Below, one piece after another: positions 53,896-63,170 of a stretch of 64,000 nt of DNA. The DNA lies in NCBI RefSeq assembly GCF_016904885.1, contig NZ_JADWYI010000001.1, positions 6,572,001 through 6,636,000 of the forward strand, given 5' to 3'. Both the position numbers and the translations under genes were made by a program. The first letter of the stretch is position 1. Each line of letters starts with the position of its first letter. The notes under the pieces were generated by a model. That model worked only from the letters and a program-made list of their open reading frames with translations. It ran no database searches and had not been told where the DNA came from. Source of the stretch: Archangium primigenium (GTDB taxonomy: Bacteria; Myxococcota; Myxococcia; Myxococcales; Myxococcaceae).

Positions 53896-56154
53896 ATGGC
53901 GAGTGAGCGGACGGCGATGCTGGAGCGGCGTCTGCGCCATCAACTGCCGCGCATGGTGCTGATCGCGGCGGTGGCCACGGGGGTGGCCACCGCGCTCTGG
54001 CTCCTGGGCGGAGGGGGCGTGAGGGGCCTCGAGCGCCTCCTGTACGACAGCGCGCTCTCCCGCTTCACCCAGCAGCGGCGGGTGCAATCCAACCAGCTCG
54101 TCGTGGTGTCCGTCGATCAGCCGAGCCTCGAGGGCGTGCGGGACGTTGGCCCCTACCCCTGGCCCGCCTCGCTGTGGGGACGGGTGGTGCGAGAGCTGTC
54201 ACGGCAAGGCGCGCGGGCCGTGCTCTTCGACGGCGTGCTGGACCCGGACTCCGACACGCCCGAGGACACCCAGGCCTTCGCGCAGGCGCTGCGAGACACC
54301 GGCCTGCCGGTCTACCTGGGCATGCGGCTGCACCCCAGCGCCGTTCCCCTCCCCCAGGTCACGCCCACGCACGATCCCCGCGCGCCTCGCACCGCCGAGG
54401 ACGGCGAGGATCCCACGTGGGTGGCCCGGCGCCTGGCGTTTCCCGTGCGCCATGAGGGCCGCGCGCTGCCCGAGCTGGAGTTCCAACCCATCCCGGGCCT
54501 GCGCGTCCCCAGCCACGTCGTCCCGCCCGCGGCCTCGCTGCTGGTGGAGGCCAAGGGCGTGGGCCTGGTGGAGCGGGAGCGGGATGGGGATGGCATCCTG
54601 CGGCGCACGCGCTTCGCGTACACGGATGGGCACAACACCTATGTCACGCTGCCGGTGGCGGTGGCCGCGGATCTGTTCGGCGCCACGGAGCTGGTGTTCT
54701 CCGGCCGGACGATGCGCTTGGGCGAGCGGACCTTCGACGTGAACCCGGATGGGAGCGCGGAGCTGGACTTCCGGGGCTCGTTGCACCAGCGCTTTCCCCT
54801 GCTGCCCGCGCTGTCCGTGCTCGAGGCCGCCGCGCTGCGGGAGGCGGGCAAACCCTCGGGGTTGGAGCCAGAGCTGCTGCGCGGCAAGGTCGTCCTCGTG
54901 AGCGCGCTGGCGCTGGGCGAGGGCGACTACCAGCTCACCCCCTTCGGGGGCGCCACGCCCGGGGTCATCCAGCAAGCCACGGTGTTGGAGAACCTCCTGG
55001 TGGGCCGCTTCGTGACCGAGACGCCCTTCTGGATGAGCCTGCTGCTCGCCCTGAGCCTGGCGCTGCTGTCGACCGTCGTCCTGATGATGGCCCGCGAGCC
55101 CACGCTGGAGGTCGCCTGGCTCCTGGGGCTCGTCCCCGTGCTCTACCTGGGCGTGGGCCTGTCGCTCGCGTGGGCCCGGGTCCATCCCCTGGTGGCGATG
55201 CCCGCCCTGGCCGGACTGCTCGCGAGCCTCGGCGCCCTGGCCTCCAACCACCTCTTCGCCCGCCGCGAGGCCAACTTCATCCGTCAGGCCTTCAACCGGT
55301 ACATGGAACCCCAGCTCATCGAGCAGATGATCGAGCAGGAAGAGCTGCCCCGGCTGGACGGCGAGGAGCGGGAGATCTCCGCGTTCTTCAGCGACGTGCG
55401 GGGCTTCTCCACCTTCTCCGAGCGCTTCCGGGACGACCCGCGGGCCCTCGTCAGCGTGCTCAACCAGTACCTGACCCGGGTGAGCTCCGCGCTGGTGCGC
55501 GAGGGGGGCTGCCTGGACAAGTACATTGGAGACGCCGTGGTGTGCCTCTTCGGCGCGCCCACCGGGCACACGGACCACGCGCTCCGGGCCTGCCAGGGCG
55601 CGCTGGCGGTGCAGGCCGAGGTGGCGCGGCTGCGCGTGAAGTTCCGGGCCGAGGGCCTGCCGGACGTCTACACGCGCATCGGCATCAACACCGCCAGGCT
55701 CTTCGTGGGCAACTTCGGCAGTGAGCAGCTCTTCGACTACACGGCCATGGGCGATGGGATGAACCTGGCCTCGCGGCTGGAGGGCGCCAACAAGGCCTAT
55801 GGCTCGCTCATCATGATCGGTCCACGCACCTACGAGCTGGCGCGCGAGCACATCGAGGTGCGGGAGTTGGACCGCGTCCGTGTCGCCGGCAAGACGGAGG
55901 CGGTCCAGGTCTACGAGCTGCTGGCGCTCAAGGGCGAGCTGCCGGCGGACAAGCGCGAGACCGTCGAGCGCTACCACGAGGCGCTCGGCCTCTACCGGAG
56001 CGCCCGGTTCACGGAGGCGGCGGCGGTGCTGGAGGCCCAGCTCACGCGGGACTTCGACGATGGGCCCACGGCGGCGCTGCTCGAGCGCTGCCGGAAGTAC
56101 GAGAAGACCCCACCCCCCGCCGATTGGGACGGGGTGACGAGCCTGGACAAGTAG
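53896..56154 (+). CDS. CHASE2-domain class III adenylate/guanylate cyclase
   Basis: 752 residues. One N-terminal membrane helix (about 18-40), an extracytoplasmic CHASE2 domain (about 45-370), three membrane helices (about 375-450), then the class III cyclase domain (about 480-690). The cyclase has both metal aspartates in FFSDVRGFS and DKYIGDAVVCLFG, plus YTAMGDGMNLASRLEGANK. The C-terminal ~50 residues are charged helices. It makes cAMP or cGMP in response to an extracytoplasmic signal. An inverted repeat TTTGG-N7-CCAAA lies about 100 bp upstream. It converges with the HD-domain gene 16 bp away. Confidence 0.92.
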   Translation: MASERTAMLERRLRHQLPRMVLIAAVATGVATALWLLGGGGVRGLERLLYDSALSRFTQQRRVQSNQLVVVSVDQPSLEGVRDVGPYPWPASLWGRVVRELSRQGARAVLFDGVLDPDSDTPEDTQAFAQALRDTGLPVYLGMRLHPSAVPLPQVTPTHDPRAPRTAEDGEDPTWVARRLAFPVRHEGRALPELEFQPIPGLRVPSHVVPPAASLLVEAKGVGLVERERDGDGILRRTRFAYTDGHNTYVTLPVAVAADLFGATELVFSGRTMRLGERTFDVNPDGSAELDFRGSLHQRFPLLPALSVLEAAALREAGKPSGLEPELLRGKVVLVSALALGEGDYQLTPFGGATPGVIQQATVLENLLVGRFVTETPFWMSLLLALSLALLSTVVLMMAREPTLEVAWLLGLVPVLYLGVGLSLAWARVHPLVAMPALAGLLASLGALASNHLFARREANFIRQAFNRYMEPQLIEQMIEQEELPRLDGEEREISAFFSDVRGFSTFSERFRDDPRALVSVLNQYLTRVSSALVREGGCLDKYIGDAVVCLFGAPTGHTDHALRACQGALAVQAEVARLRVKFRAEGLPDVYTRIGINTARLFVGNFGSEQLFDYTAMGDGMNLASRLEGANKAYGSLIMIGPRTYELAREHIEVRELDRVRVAGKTEAVQVYELLALKGELPADKRETVERYHEALGLYRSARFTEAAAVLEAQLTRDFDDGPTAALLERCRKYEKTPPPADWDGVTSLDK

Positions 56155-56170
56155 GCCCCCGAGGCGCGGC

Positions 56171-56791
56171 TCAGGCGCCGAACCAGCCCTGCCGCCGCGC
56201 CTCCTCGAGGCGCCCTTCCAGGTAGCTCCACAACGAGGGACAGCCCTGTTTGATGGGCGCCTCGATGCGGCGCACCACCCGCTCGTGGCTGATGCCGTTC
56301 TCACGCCAGCTCTGGCCCTGGTTGGCCAGGTTGAGCAGCACCGGCATGGCCCGGTCCACGGCCTGGGCGAAGCGCGCCTCTGGCGTCTCGCCCCGCTCGA
56401 ACTCCTGCCACAGCGCCAGGAAGGCCGCGCCCTGCGGCTCCGGCAGCAGGCCGAAGATCCGCTTCACCGCCGCCAGCTCCGCCGCCTTGCGCTCCTCCCA
56501 GCCCCCCTCGACGAACACCATCGTGTCGCCGGTGTCGATCTCCCCGATGTCGTGCACGAGCAGCATGCGCACCACACGATCCGCCTCCACGGGCGCCGCG
56601 GCGTGGTGGGCCAGGGACGCGGCCAGCAGCGCGATCTGCCAGCTGTGCTCGGCGGAGTTCTCGTAACGCTCCAGGCCCAGCGGACGCACCTTGCGCGTCA
56701 CGCCCTTGAGCTTGTCCAACTCCAGGATGAAACCCACGATCTGATCCACCGTCATGCCTCCAGGGGAAGACCTCTCCACCAGGCCCGGCAC
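56171..56791 (-). CDS. HD-domain 5'-deoxynucleotidase (YfbR/HDDC2-like)
   Basis: 206 residues from GTG 56791, preceded by GGAGG five bases upstream; ATG 56755 is an alternative with a ribosome site too close. HD motifs are visible: AEHSWQIALLA and LLVHDIGEIDTGDT, with a later DRAMPVLLNLANQGQSW helix. YfbR/HDDC2 enzymes dephosphorylate deoxynucleoside monophosphates. It is divergent from the NRPS gene across a 417-bp AT-rich region. Whether it belongs to the natural-product cluster is doubtful; it may be housekeeping, but its nucleotide chemistry is compatible with a nucleoside pathway. Confidence 0.85.
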   Translation of the reverse strand: MPGLVERSSPGGMTVDQIVGFILELDKLKGVTRKVRPLGLERYENSAEHSWQIALLAASLAHHAAAPVEADRVVRMLLVHDIGEIDTGDTMVFVEGGWEERKAAELAAVKRIFGLLPEPQGAAFLALWQEFERGETPEARFAQAVDRAMPVLLNLANQGQSWRENGISHERVVRRIEAPIKQGCPSLWSYLEGRLEEARRQGWFGA

Positions 56792-57208
56792 CCTACCCTC
56801 CCCGGCGCGCGCTCGCCCATCCCGAAGTCACCGCTTCATCTCCAACCATTACCGCGAGACTCAAACAACGCACACTCACGGTAAACACTGACAACGTCCG
56901 AGGTCATGGATTGACATCAACACACTTATCAAGGATTTCTTGATGAATCGTGTCAAACAGTAAAACGAGTGGTAACCGCAAAACGAGCGAAACCTTAAAA
57001 ACCGCTTGCGAAGGACAGACAGCTTTTCCTATATTCAACGCCCGAAAGAGAAACACTGACGCGCTTCGACAGCCCATTCCGCGACCCCTCGCGGCAGGCG
57101 AGTCGTTGCGCGCGTCCGTCCACGCGCGAGTCATTGGGTCACGGGTCCGAGGGTCTTCAAGACCCAGGGGCTCCTCTGTCCCGTGCGCTCTCCACCCAGG
57201 GCCATGAA
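56792..57208. other. AT-rich divergent control region of the NRPS cluster, 417 bp
   Basis: Much richer in A and T than the rest of the window, especially 56850-57060. Features: TTGACA (56911-56916), a perfect inverted repeat (56928-56944), and a direct repeat AAAACGAG (56962-56969 and 56980-56987, 18 bp apart). No gene is supported inside; an in-frame upstream extension of the NRPS (to 57134) lacks a ribosome site and looks non-coding. This should carry the cluster promoter and operators. Confidence 0.6.
56928..56944. promoter_or_regulatory. perfect inverted repeat, candidate operator upstream of the NRPS
   Basis: ATCAAG, five bases, CTTGAT: a 6-bp dyad over 17 bp, typical of MarR- or TetR-like operators. 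It sits about 265 bp before the NRPS start and just after the TTGACA element, where a repressor would block transcription. Confidence 0.5.
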
Positions 57209-60200
57209 ATGAATACGGAAATTCTGGCGAAAGCCTATTCGTCTGACGTGCTCAAGCCCGCCGAGGCCAGGCCAGCGGACGTCTGCGTGAGCGGACCCGA
57301 GGTGAAGCAACGGCTCGTCCAGAGCTTCAACGAGACGACGCACGCGTTTCCCAAGGACAAGAGTCTTCCCGCCCTGCTCTGGGAACAGGTGGGCCTGCGG
57401 CCCCAGGCCACGGCCGTGGTCTACGGGGAGGAGCGTCTGAGCTACGAGGCGCTCGCGGAGCGCGCCGCGGAGCTCTCGGCGTACCTGCGGTGGCTCGGGG
57501 TGGCCCCGGACGAGTGCGTGGGCTTGTTCGTCGAGCCGTCATTGGATCTGATGGTGGGCGCCTGGGGCATCCTGCTCTCCGGAGCCGCCTACCTGCCGCT
57601 GTCCCCGGAGTATCCCGAGGAGCGCCTGCGCTACATGATCGAGGACAGCCGGTCCCGGATCCTCTTCTGCCAGGACACGCTCAAGGCGAAGCTGGCGGAG
57701 CTGGCGCCCCGCGACACCCGCATCGTCACCCTGGAGGAGGCCGCCGCCTTCGCTCGCGCCCAGCCACGGGCCCCCTCCCTCGAGACCGACATCCATCCGC
57801 GTCCGGGCAACCTCGCCTACATCATCTACACGTCGGGCAGCACGGGCAAACCCAAGGGCGTGATGATCGAGCACCGGAGCATCGTCAACCAGATGCACTG
57901 GTTGAAGACCGTCCACGGGCTCAACGAGAGCACGGTCGTGCTGCAGAAGACGCCCATGAGCTTCGACGCGGCCCAGTGGGAGATCCTCGCGCTCGCCTGT
58001 GGGGCCCGCGTCGTCATGGGCGGCCCGGGCGTGTACCGGGACCCCGAGCGGCTCATCCAGACCATCGCCCGGCACGGCGTCACCACCCTGCAGTGCGTTC
58101 CGACCCTGCTCCAGGCGCTCGTGGACACCGAGACCTTCCCGGAGTGCCGGTCGCTCACCCAGATCTTCAGCGGCGGAGAGGCCCTCACCCGCAACCTCGC
58201 CGTGCAATGCCTCCAGACCATGCCGGGCTGCGCGCTGGTGAACCTGTACGGGCCCACCGAGTGCACCATCAACTCCTCCGCGTTCACCGTGGAGCGGAGC
58301 ACCGTCAAGACCGGGCCGGGCACCATCTCCATCGGCGCGCCCGTGCACAACACCCAGTATTACATCCTGGATGCCGAGCGGATGCCGGTGGCGCTCGGGG
58401 AGATCGGCGAGCTGTACGTCGGGGGTGTCCAGCTCGCGCGGGGCTACCTGCACCGGCCGGAGCTCACCGCCGAGCGGTTCATCGACAACCCGTTCTTCAC
58501 CGAGTTCCGCTCCGCCCGGCTGTACCGGACCGGCGACCTGGCCTTCTGGAACGCCGACGGCACGGTCCAGTTCGCCGGCCGCACGGACAAGCAGGTGAAG
58601 CTGCGCGGCTTCCGGGTGGAGCTGGATGAGATTCGCGTGGCGATCGAGAACCACGACTGGGTCAAGAACGCCGCGGTCACCGTCCGGAATGATCCGCGCA
58701 CCGGCTTCCAGAACCTCATCGCCTTCATCGAGCTGAACCCGAAGGAGGCCGCCCTGATGGACCAGGGCAACCACGGCGCCCACCACCAGTCCAAGTCCAA
58801 CAAGCTCCAGGTGAAGACGCAGCTGATGAACCTGGGCTGCCGCGAGGCGGCGGAGCTGAGCGGCAAGCCCGTGGTGGACCTCCCCGGCCAGACGCCCACC
58901 GAGGAGCAGCGGCGGCGGGTGTTCGCGCGCAAGACGTACCGCTTCTTCGAGGGCGGCGACGTCACGAAGGCGGACGTCCTGCGGCTGCTGGGCCGTCAGG
59001 TCACGGGCACCCACGCGCGGCGGCTGGAGGACCTGGACTTCGCCACCTTCGGGGAGATCCTGCGCTACTTCGGGCAGTACCTCAGTGGCGAGCGGCTGCT
59101 GCCGAAGTACGGCTATGCGTCTCCGGGCGCGCTGTCCGCCACCCAGATGTACTTCGAGCTCCACCAGGTGGGCACGCTCACGTCCGGGTACTACTACTAC
59201 CACCCCGTGCACCACCAACTGGTCCTCATCCGGGAGACGGAGGGCTCGTCCACGCCGCGCATCACGCTGCACTTCGTGGGCAAGAAGCGGGCGATCCAGC
59301 CGGTCTACAAGAACAACATCCAGGAGGTGCTCGAGATCGAGACCGGCCACATGGTGGGCCTCTTCGAGGAGATCCTCCCCGCGTATGGCTTGAACATCCA
59401 GCCGCTCGCGTTCGCGCCCGCCACCCAGGCGTCGCTGGAGTGCGCGGAGGAGGACTACTACCTGGGCACGTTCGAGATCGGCCCCTACACGGCCCCCCGG
59501 CCGGACGACACGCTCGAGCTGCTCGTGCAGGCCCATCCCGGCCGGATCGCGGACCTGCCGGCGGGTCAGTACCTGTACAAGAACGGAACCCTGGAGCGCA
59601 TCTCGGACGAGCTCGTCCTGAAGAAGCACGTCATCGCGCTCAACCAGCAGGTCTACGAGCGGGCCAGCCTGGGCATCTCCGTGGTCAGCAAGCCGCGCGA
59701 GGACTGGATGGGCTACATCGAGCTGGGCCGCAAGCTGCAGCACCTGCAGATGAACGACGCCCAGATGGGCTTCATGTCCTCGGGCTACAGCTCCAAGACG
59801 GGCAACGCGCTGCCGTCGGCCCGGCGCCTGGAGGGCATCCTCAAGGCCCGGGGCCTGGAGAGCGGTCCCTCCTACTTCTTCGTCGGCGGCCGGGTGAGCG
59901 AGGAGCAGCGGCTCAGCGAGGGCATGAAGGAGGACCTGGTCCACATGAAGGGCCCCGCGGAGATGATCAAGGACGACCTGATCCACTTCCTGCCGGACTA
60001 CATGCTGCCCAACCGGGTCATCGTGCTGAACCAGATGCCGCTCACCGCCAACGGGAAGATCGACTTCAAGGCGCTGGAGGTGGCGGACGTCGGCTTCATC
60101 GACCGGCCCTTCGTGGCGCCCCGCACGCGGACCGAGGAGCGGCTCGGCGCGCTGTGGATGAAGGAGATGAAGCGCGACGCCGTCTCGGTACAGGACGACT

Positions 60201-61174
60201 TCTTCGAGCTCGGGGGCAACTCGCTCATCGCCGTCGGGCTGGTGAACAAGATCAACCGGGAGTTCCAGCTCACGCTGCCCTTGCAGGTCCTGTTCGAGTC
60301 GCCCACCATCGAGAAGCTCGCGCTCAAGGTGGACGGGCAGAACACCGAGCCCACCTCGCGCCTGGTCAAGCTGCGGGCCCAGGGCGCCGGACGGCCCATC
60401 TACTGCTGGCCGGGCCTGGGCGGCTTCACCATGAACCTGCGGGTGCTCGCCAGCAAGCTGGGCGGAGACCAGTCCTTCTTCGGCGTCCAGGCGCACGGCA
60501 TCAACCCCGGGGAGACGCCCTACGCCACCATCCAGGAGATGGCCGCCGAGGACATCAAGGCCATCAAGCGCCAGCAGCCCACGGGGCCCTACACGCTCTG
60601 GGGCTACTCCTTCGGGGCCCGGGTGGCCTTCGAGACCGCGTACCAGCTCGAGCAGGCCGGCGAGCAGGTGGAGCACCTGTTCTTGATCGCCCCGGGCTCG
60701 CCCAAGGCCCGCGCGGCGGACACGTCGGATCTCGCCCGGGAGCCGCGCTACGACAACAAGACCTTCGTGACCATCCTCTTCTCGGTCTTCGCGGGCAGCA
60801 TCACCGACCCCGCGCTGGAGGAGTGCCTGCGGGTCGCCACGGATGACGACACCTTCGCGGCCTTCATCCACGCGCGCTCCCCGAACCTCGACCTGGAGCT
60901 GGTCAAGCGCATCACCCGGATCGTGCGCCAGACGTACGAGTTCAAGTACGCCTTCCGCGAGCTGGCGGAGCGGCGGCTCAACGCCCCCATCACCCTCTTC
61001 AAGGCCTCGGGGGACGACTACTCGTTCATCGAGAACAGCAGCGGGTACTCGGCGCGCGAGCCCACCGTGATCGACCTCGCGGCCGACCACTACACCCTGC
61101 TCAAGGAATCGGACATCGGCGAGCTGCTGCGCGCCATCCGCTTCACCCTGCGCCCCCACGCCGCGGCGGCCTGA
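57209..61174 (+). CDS. indC: indigoidine-synthetase-type NRPS (A-Ox-T-TE)
   Basis: 1321 residues from ATG 57209. The adenylation domain (about 45-500) has YIIYTSGSTGKPKG (205-218) and, by alignment to GrsA, the binding code D253-A254-W257-Q295-F320-G322-L346-I354-N355-K950. That reads DAWQFGLINK, the glutamine code of indigoidine synthetases as I recall it. Between A8 and A10 (about 570-880) sits a SagB/McbC-type flavin oxidase insert (TLTSGYYYYHPVHHQLV; NALPSARRLEG). A10 NGKIDFKAL (948) follows, then the carrier LGGNS (S1005) and a thioesterase with GYSFG (S1134) and H1294. No condensation domain. BpsA/IndC (about 1280-1300 residues) has the same layout and turns two glutamines into the blue pigment indigoidine. 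Confidence 0.93.
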   Translation: MNTEILAKAYSSDVLKPAEARPADVCVSGPEVKQRLVQSFNETTHAFPKDKSLPALLWEQVGLRPQATAVVYGEERLSYEALAERAAELSAYLRWLGVAPDECVGLFVEPSLDLMVGAWGILLSGAAYLPLSPEYPEERLRYMIEDSRSRILFCQDTLKAKLAELAPRDTRIVTLEEAAAFARAQPRAPSLETDIHPRPGNLAYIIYTSGSTGKPKGVMIEHRSIVNQMHWLKTVHGLNESTVVLQKTPMSFDAAQWEILALACGARVVMGGPGVYRDPERLIQTIARHGVTTLQCVPTLLQALVDTETFPECRSLTQIFSGGEALTRNLAVQCLQTMPGCALVNLYGPTECTINSSAFTVERSTVKTGPGTISIGAPVHNTQYYILDAERMPVALGEIGELYVGGVQLARGYLHRPELTAERFIDNPFFTEFRSARLYRTGDLAFWNADGTVQFAGRTDKQVKLRGFRVELDEIRVAIENHDWVKNAAVTVRNDPRTGFQNLIAFIELNPKEAALMDQGNHGAHHQSKSNKLQVKTQLMNLGCREAAELSGKPVVDLPGQTPTEEQRRRVFARKTYRFFEGGDVTKADVLRLLGRQVTGTHARRLEDLDFATFGEILRYFGQYLSGERLLPKYGYASPGALSATQMYFELHQVGTLTSGYYYYHPVHHQLVLIRETEGSSTPRITLHFVGKKRAIQPVYKNNIQEVLEIETGHMVGLFEEILPAYGLNIQPLAFAPATQASLECAEEDYYLGTFEIGPYTAPRPDDTLELLVQAHPGRIADLPAGQYLYKNGTLERISDELVLKKHVIALNQQVYERASLGISVVSKPREDWMGYIELGRKLQHLQMNDAQMGFMSSGYSSKTGNALPSARRLEGILKARGLESGPSYFFVGGRVSEEQRLSEGMKEDLVHMKGPAEMIKDDLIHFLPDYMLPNRVIVLNQMPLTANGKIDFKALEVADVGFIDRPFVAPRTRTEERLGALWMKEMKRDAVSVQDDFFELGGNSLIAVGLVNKINREFQLTLPLQVLFESPTIEKLALKVDGQNTEPTSRLVKLRAQGAGRPIYCWPGLGGFTMNLRVLASKLGGDQSFFGVQAHGINPGETPYATIQEMAAEDIKAIKRQQPTGPYTLWGYSFGARVAFETAYQLEQAGEQVEHLFLIAPGSPKARAADTSDLAREPRYDNKTFVTILFSVFAGSITDPALEECLRVATDDDTFAAFIHARSPNLDLELVKRITRIVRQTYEFKYAFRELAERRLNAPITLFKASGDDYSFIENSSGYSAREPTVIDLAADHYTLLKESDIGELLRAIRFTLRPHAAAA

Positions 61175-61201
61175 GCGGCGTCCATGTACTCCCCGTCCCG
61201 A

Positions 61202-61239
61202 CAAGCCGGTAAGACTTGTTTTACCGTAAATCCGGCTTG
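61202..61239 (+). promoter_or_regulatory. hairpin between the NRPS and the tautomerase gene
   Basis: CAAGCCGG (61202-61209) pairs with CCGGCTTG (61232-61239). An alternative hairpin, CGGTAA (61207-61212) with TTACCG (61221-61226), shares the CGG, so the two folds exclude each other. No T-run follows, so attenuation or mRNA processing rather than simple termination is possible. Confidence 0.45.
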
Positions 61240-61299
61240 AAGGGACCTGGGTGCCAATGCTAATCCACGACATCCCCTGGCGCCCATGAGGAGACGCGC

Positions 61300-61524
61300 G
61301 TGCCCCACGTCAATATCAAGCATTTTCCCGCGGAGCTCAGTGAGGAGCAGCGGGCCCGGCTGTCCGAGGCGATCACCCAGGCGGTGACGAGCGCTTTGGG
61401 TTGCAGGGACGGGGCGGTCTCCATCGCCCTGGAGCCGGTCGAGAAGGATGTCTGGAATGAGCAGGTTTACGTTCCGGAAATCGTGAACCGCAAGCACCTG
61501 CTGTGCAAGATCCCCAATTACTGA
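61300..61524 (+). CDS. 4-oxalocrotonate tautomerase-like small enzyme
   Basis: 74 residues from GTG 61300, with GAGGAG upstream. The second residue is Pro (MPHVNIKHFPAELSEEQRAR), which becomes the catalytic N-terminal Pro1 after Met removal. The short beta-alpha-beta unit and the FP motif fit the tautomerase superfamily; the C-terminal half (VYVPEIVNRKHLLCKIPNY) is compatible. Such enzymes shift keto-enol or imine-enamine bonds. It lies between the NRPS and indA homologue, 21 bp before the latter, so it is probably part of the operon. A tautomerase is not, as far as I know, a standard part of indigoidine loci. Confidence 0.85.
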   Translation: MPHVNIKHFPAELSEEQRARLSEAITQAVTSALGCRDGAVSIALEPVEKDVWNEQVYVPEIVNRKHLLCKIPNY

Positions 61525-61545
61525 CTTTTTGCAGTGAAACGAGAA

Positions 61546-62496
61546 ATGACGATGCGTCGCAATGCACATGGGAACGTTCCGCTGGTGTTCAGCGATGAGG
61601 TCGCGGACGCCCTCGCGACGGGCAAGCCGGTGGTCGCGTTGGAGTCGAACGTCATCACCCACGGCCTGCCCTACCCGGACAACGCGGCCACCGCCCGGAA
61701 GGTCGAGCAGGCGGTCCGGTCCGGGGGCGCGGTTCCCGCGACGATCGGCATCGAGGGCGGCCGCATCCTGATCGGCATGACGGAGGCGGACATCGAGCGG
61801 TTCGCCTCGACGCCGGGCATCCCCAAGGTCAGCAGCCGGGACATGCCCGTCATCCTCGCCCAGGGTGGCATGGGCGCGACGACCGTGGCCTCGTCCCTGG
61901 TGGCCGCCGAGCTGGCCCACATCCCCTTCTTCTCCTCGGCGGGAATCGGCGGCGTGCACCGGGGCGCGGAGCGGTCCATGGACATCTCCTCGGACCTCAT
62001 CCAGTTCACCCGCTCGAAGGTGGCGGTCGTCTGCGCGGGCGCCAAGAGCATCCTCGACCTGAACCTGACCCTGGAGTTCCTGGAGACGCACTGCGTGCCG
62101 GTCATCTCCTACCGGTTCGACGACTTCCCCGCCTTCTACTGCCTGTCCAGCGGACTGCGCAGCCCCCACCGGATGGACGACGAGGCGCTGATCGCCCGGG
62201 CCATCGAGAACCACTGGGCGCTGGGCAATGACAACGGCATCCTCATCACCCGCCCCATCAACGCGGAGGACGCGATCGACAGCCGCGAGGTCGACGCCGT
62301 GATCTCCAAGGCGATGGTCACCGCGGAGAAGGAAGGCGTCCGGGGCAACGCGCTCACCAAGTACCTCATGCGCGCCGTGGACAAGGTCACCGAGGGGCGC
62401 TCGGCCAAGGCGAACATGTCGGTGCTCATCAGCACGGCGGAGCTGGCGGGCCGTATCGCCGTGGCCCACGCCCAGCTCCAGCCGAGGCCGTCATGA
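61546..62496 (+). CDS. indA: IndA/PsuG-type pseudouridine-5'-phosphate glycosidase homologue
   Basis: 316 residues from ATG 61546; ATG 61552 and GTG 61534 are alternatives. The PsuG family motifs are visible: [17 protein letters not shown] (E33, general acid position), [25 protein letters not shown], and [20 protein letters not shown] with K167, matching the Lys that forms the ribose Schiff base in PsuG. PsuG makes or breaks C-C glycosidic bonds between ribose-5-phosphate and a base. In indigoidine/minimycin loci this homologue (IndA) is thought to form the C-nucleoside. Its stop overlaps the phosphatase gene by four bases. The product is not determined. Confidence 0.92.
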   Translation: MTMRRNAHGNVPLVFSDEVADALATGKPVVALESNVITHGLPYPDNAATARKVEQAVRSGGAVPATIGIEGGRILIGMTEADIERFASTPGIPKVSSRDMPVILAQGGMGATTVASSLVAAELAHIPFFSSAGIGGVHRGAERSMDISSDLIQFTRSKVAVVCAGAKSILDLNLTLEFLETHCVPVISYRFDDFPAFYCLSSGLRSPHRMDDEALIARAIENHWALGNDNGILITRPINAEDAIDSREVDAVISKAMVTAEKEGVRGNALTKYLMRAVDKVTEGRSAKANMSVLISTAELAGRIAVAHAQLQPRPS

Positions 62497-63167
62497 CCCC
62501 CCGCGCCGCGCTGTTCGATCTGGATGGGACGCTCGTGGACACGCCTCGCGCGATCGTCGAGACGTTCACGGCGGCCTTCGCCTCCATGGGGGTCCATGAC
62601 CGGGACCCCGCGGCCATTCGCGCCACCATCGGGCTGCCGCTCGAGCAGGCCTTCAGCCGTCTGTTGGAGGTGCCCCTGACCGACCCCCAGGTTGCCCAGG
62701 GCGTCAAGCAGTACCAGGCCTTCTTCAAGGAGCTCATCCTGCCCAAGGCCTCCACCCTGCTCTTCCCCGGGGTGGTGGAGGGTCTGGAGGCGCTGCGCGG
62801 ACAGGGCATCGCCTTGGCGGTGGCGACGAGCAAGTACTACGCGAGCGCGGACGCCCTGCTCAAGGCGGCGGGGATCCGGGAGCACTTCGACCTGGTCGTG
62901 GGCGCGGATCAGGTCTCCCAGCCCAAGCCCCACCCCGAGATGGGCGAGTTCATCATGCGGACGTTGAAGGTCTCGGCCGAGCACGCGGTGATGGTGGGCG
63001 ACACGACGCATGACTTGAAGATGGCCCGGGCCGCGGGCATGCGCTCGGTGGCCGTCAGCTACGGCGTGCACAGCGTGCAGGAGCTGAAGTCCTCCGAGCC
63101 CACCTGGCTCGCCAATACATTCGACGATGTGCTTCAGTGCATCCAGACAGGGCTGTCGCGGAACTGA
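62493..63167 (+). CDS. indB: HAD-superfamily phosphatase (IndB-like)
   Basis: 224 residues. HAD motifs are present: [12 protein letters not shown] (D9, D11), a cap with phosphoglycolate-phosphatase-like helices, [12 protein letters not shown] (motif II), SQPKPHP and [17 protein letters not shown] (motif IV). IndB homologues occur with IndA in indigoidine loci and are proposed to dephosphorylate the C-nucleotide. The gene starts on the indA stop (ATGA), which implies translational coupling. Two small exporter genes follow within 4 bp. Confidence 0.92.
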   Translation: MTPRAALFDLDGTLVDTPRAIVETFTAAFASMGVHDRDPAAIRATIGLPLEQAFSRLLEVPLTDPQVAQGVKQYQAFFKELILPKASTLLFPGVVEGLEALRGQGIALAVATSKYYASADALLKAAGIREHFDLVVGADQVSQPKPHPEMGEFIMRTLKVSAEHAVMVGDTTHDLKMARAAGMRSVAVSYGVHSVQELKSSEPTWLANTFDDVLQCIQTGLSRN

Positions 63168-63170
63168 CGG

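Noticed and set aside
57134-57208. N-terminal extension of the NRPS to position 57134
   Set aside because: The extra residues match nothing in the family and no ribosome site precedes them; ATG 57209 has AGGG upstream.
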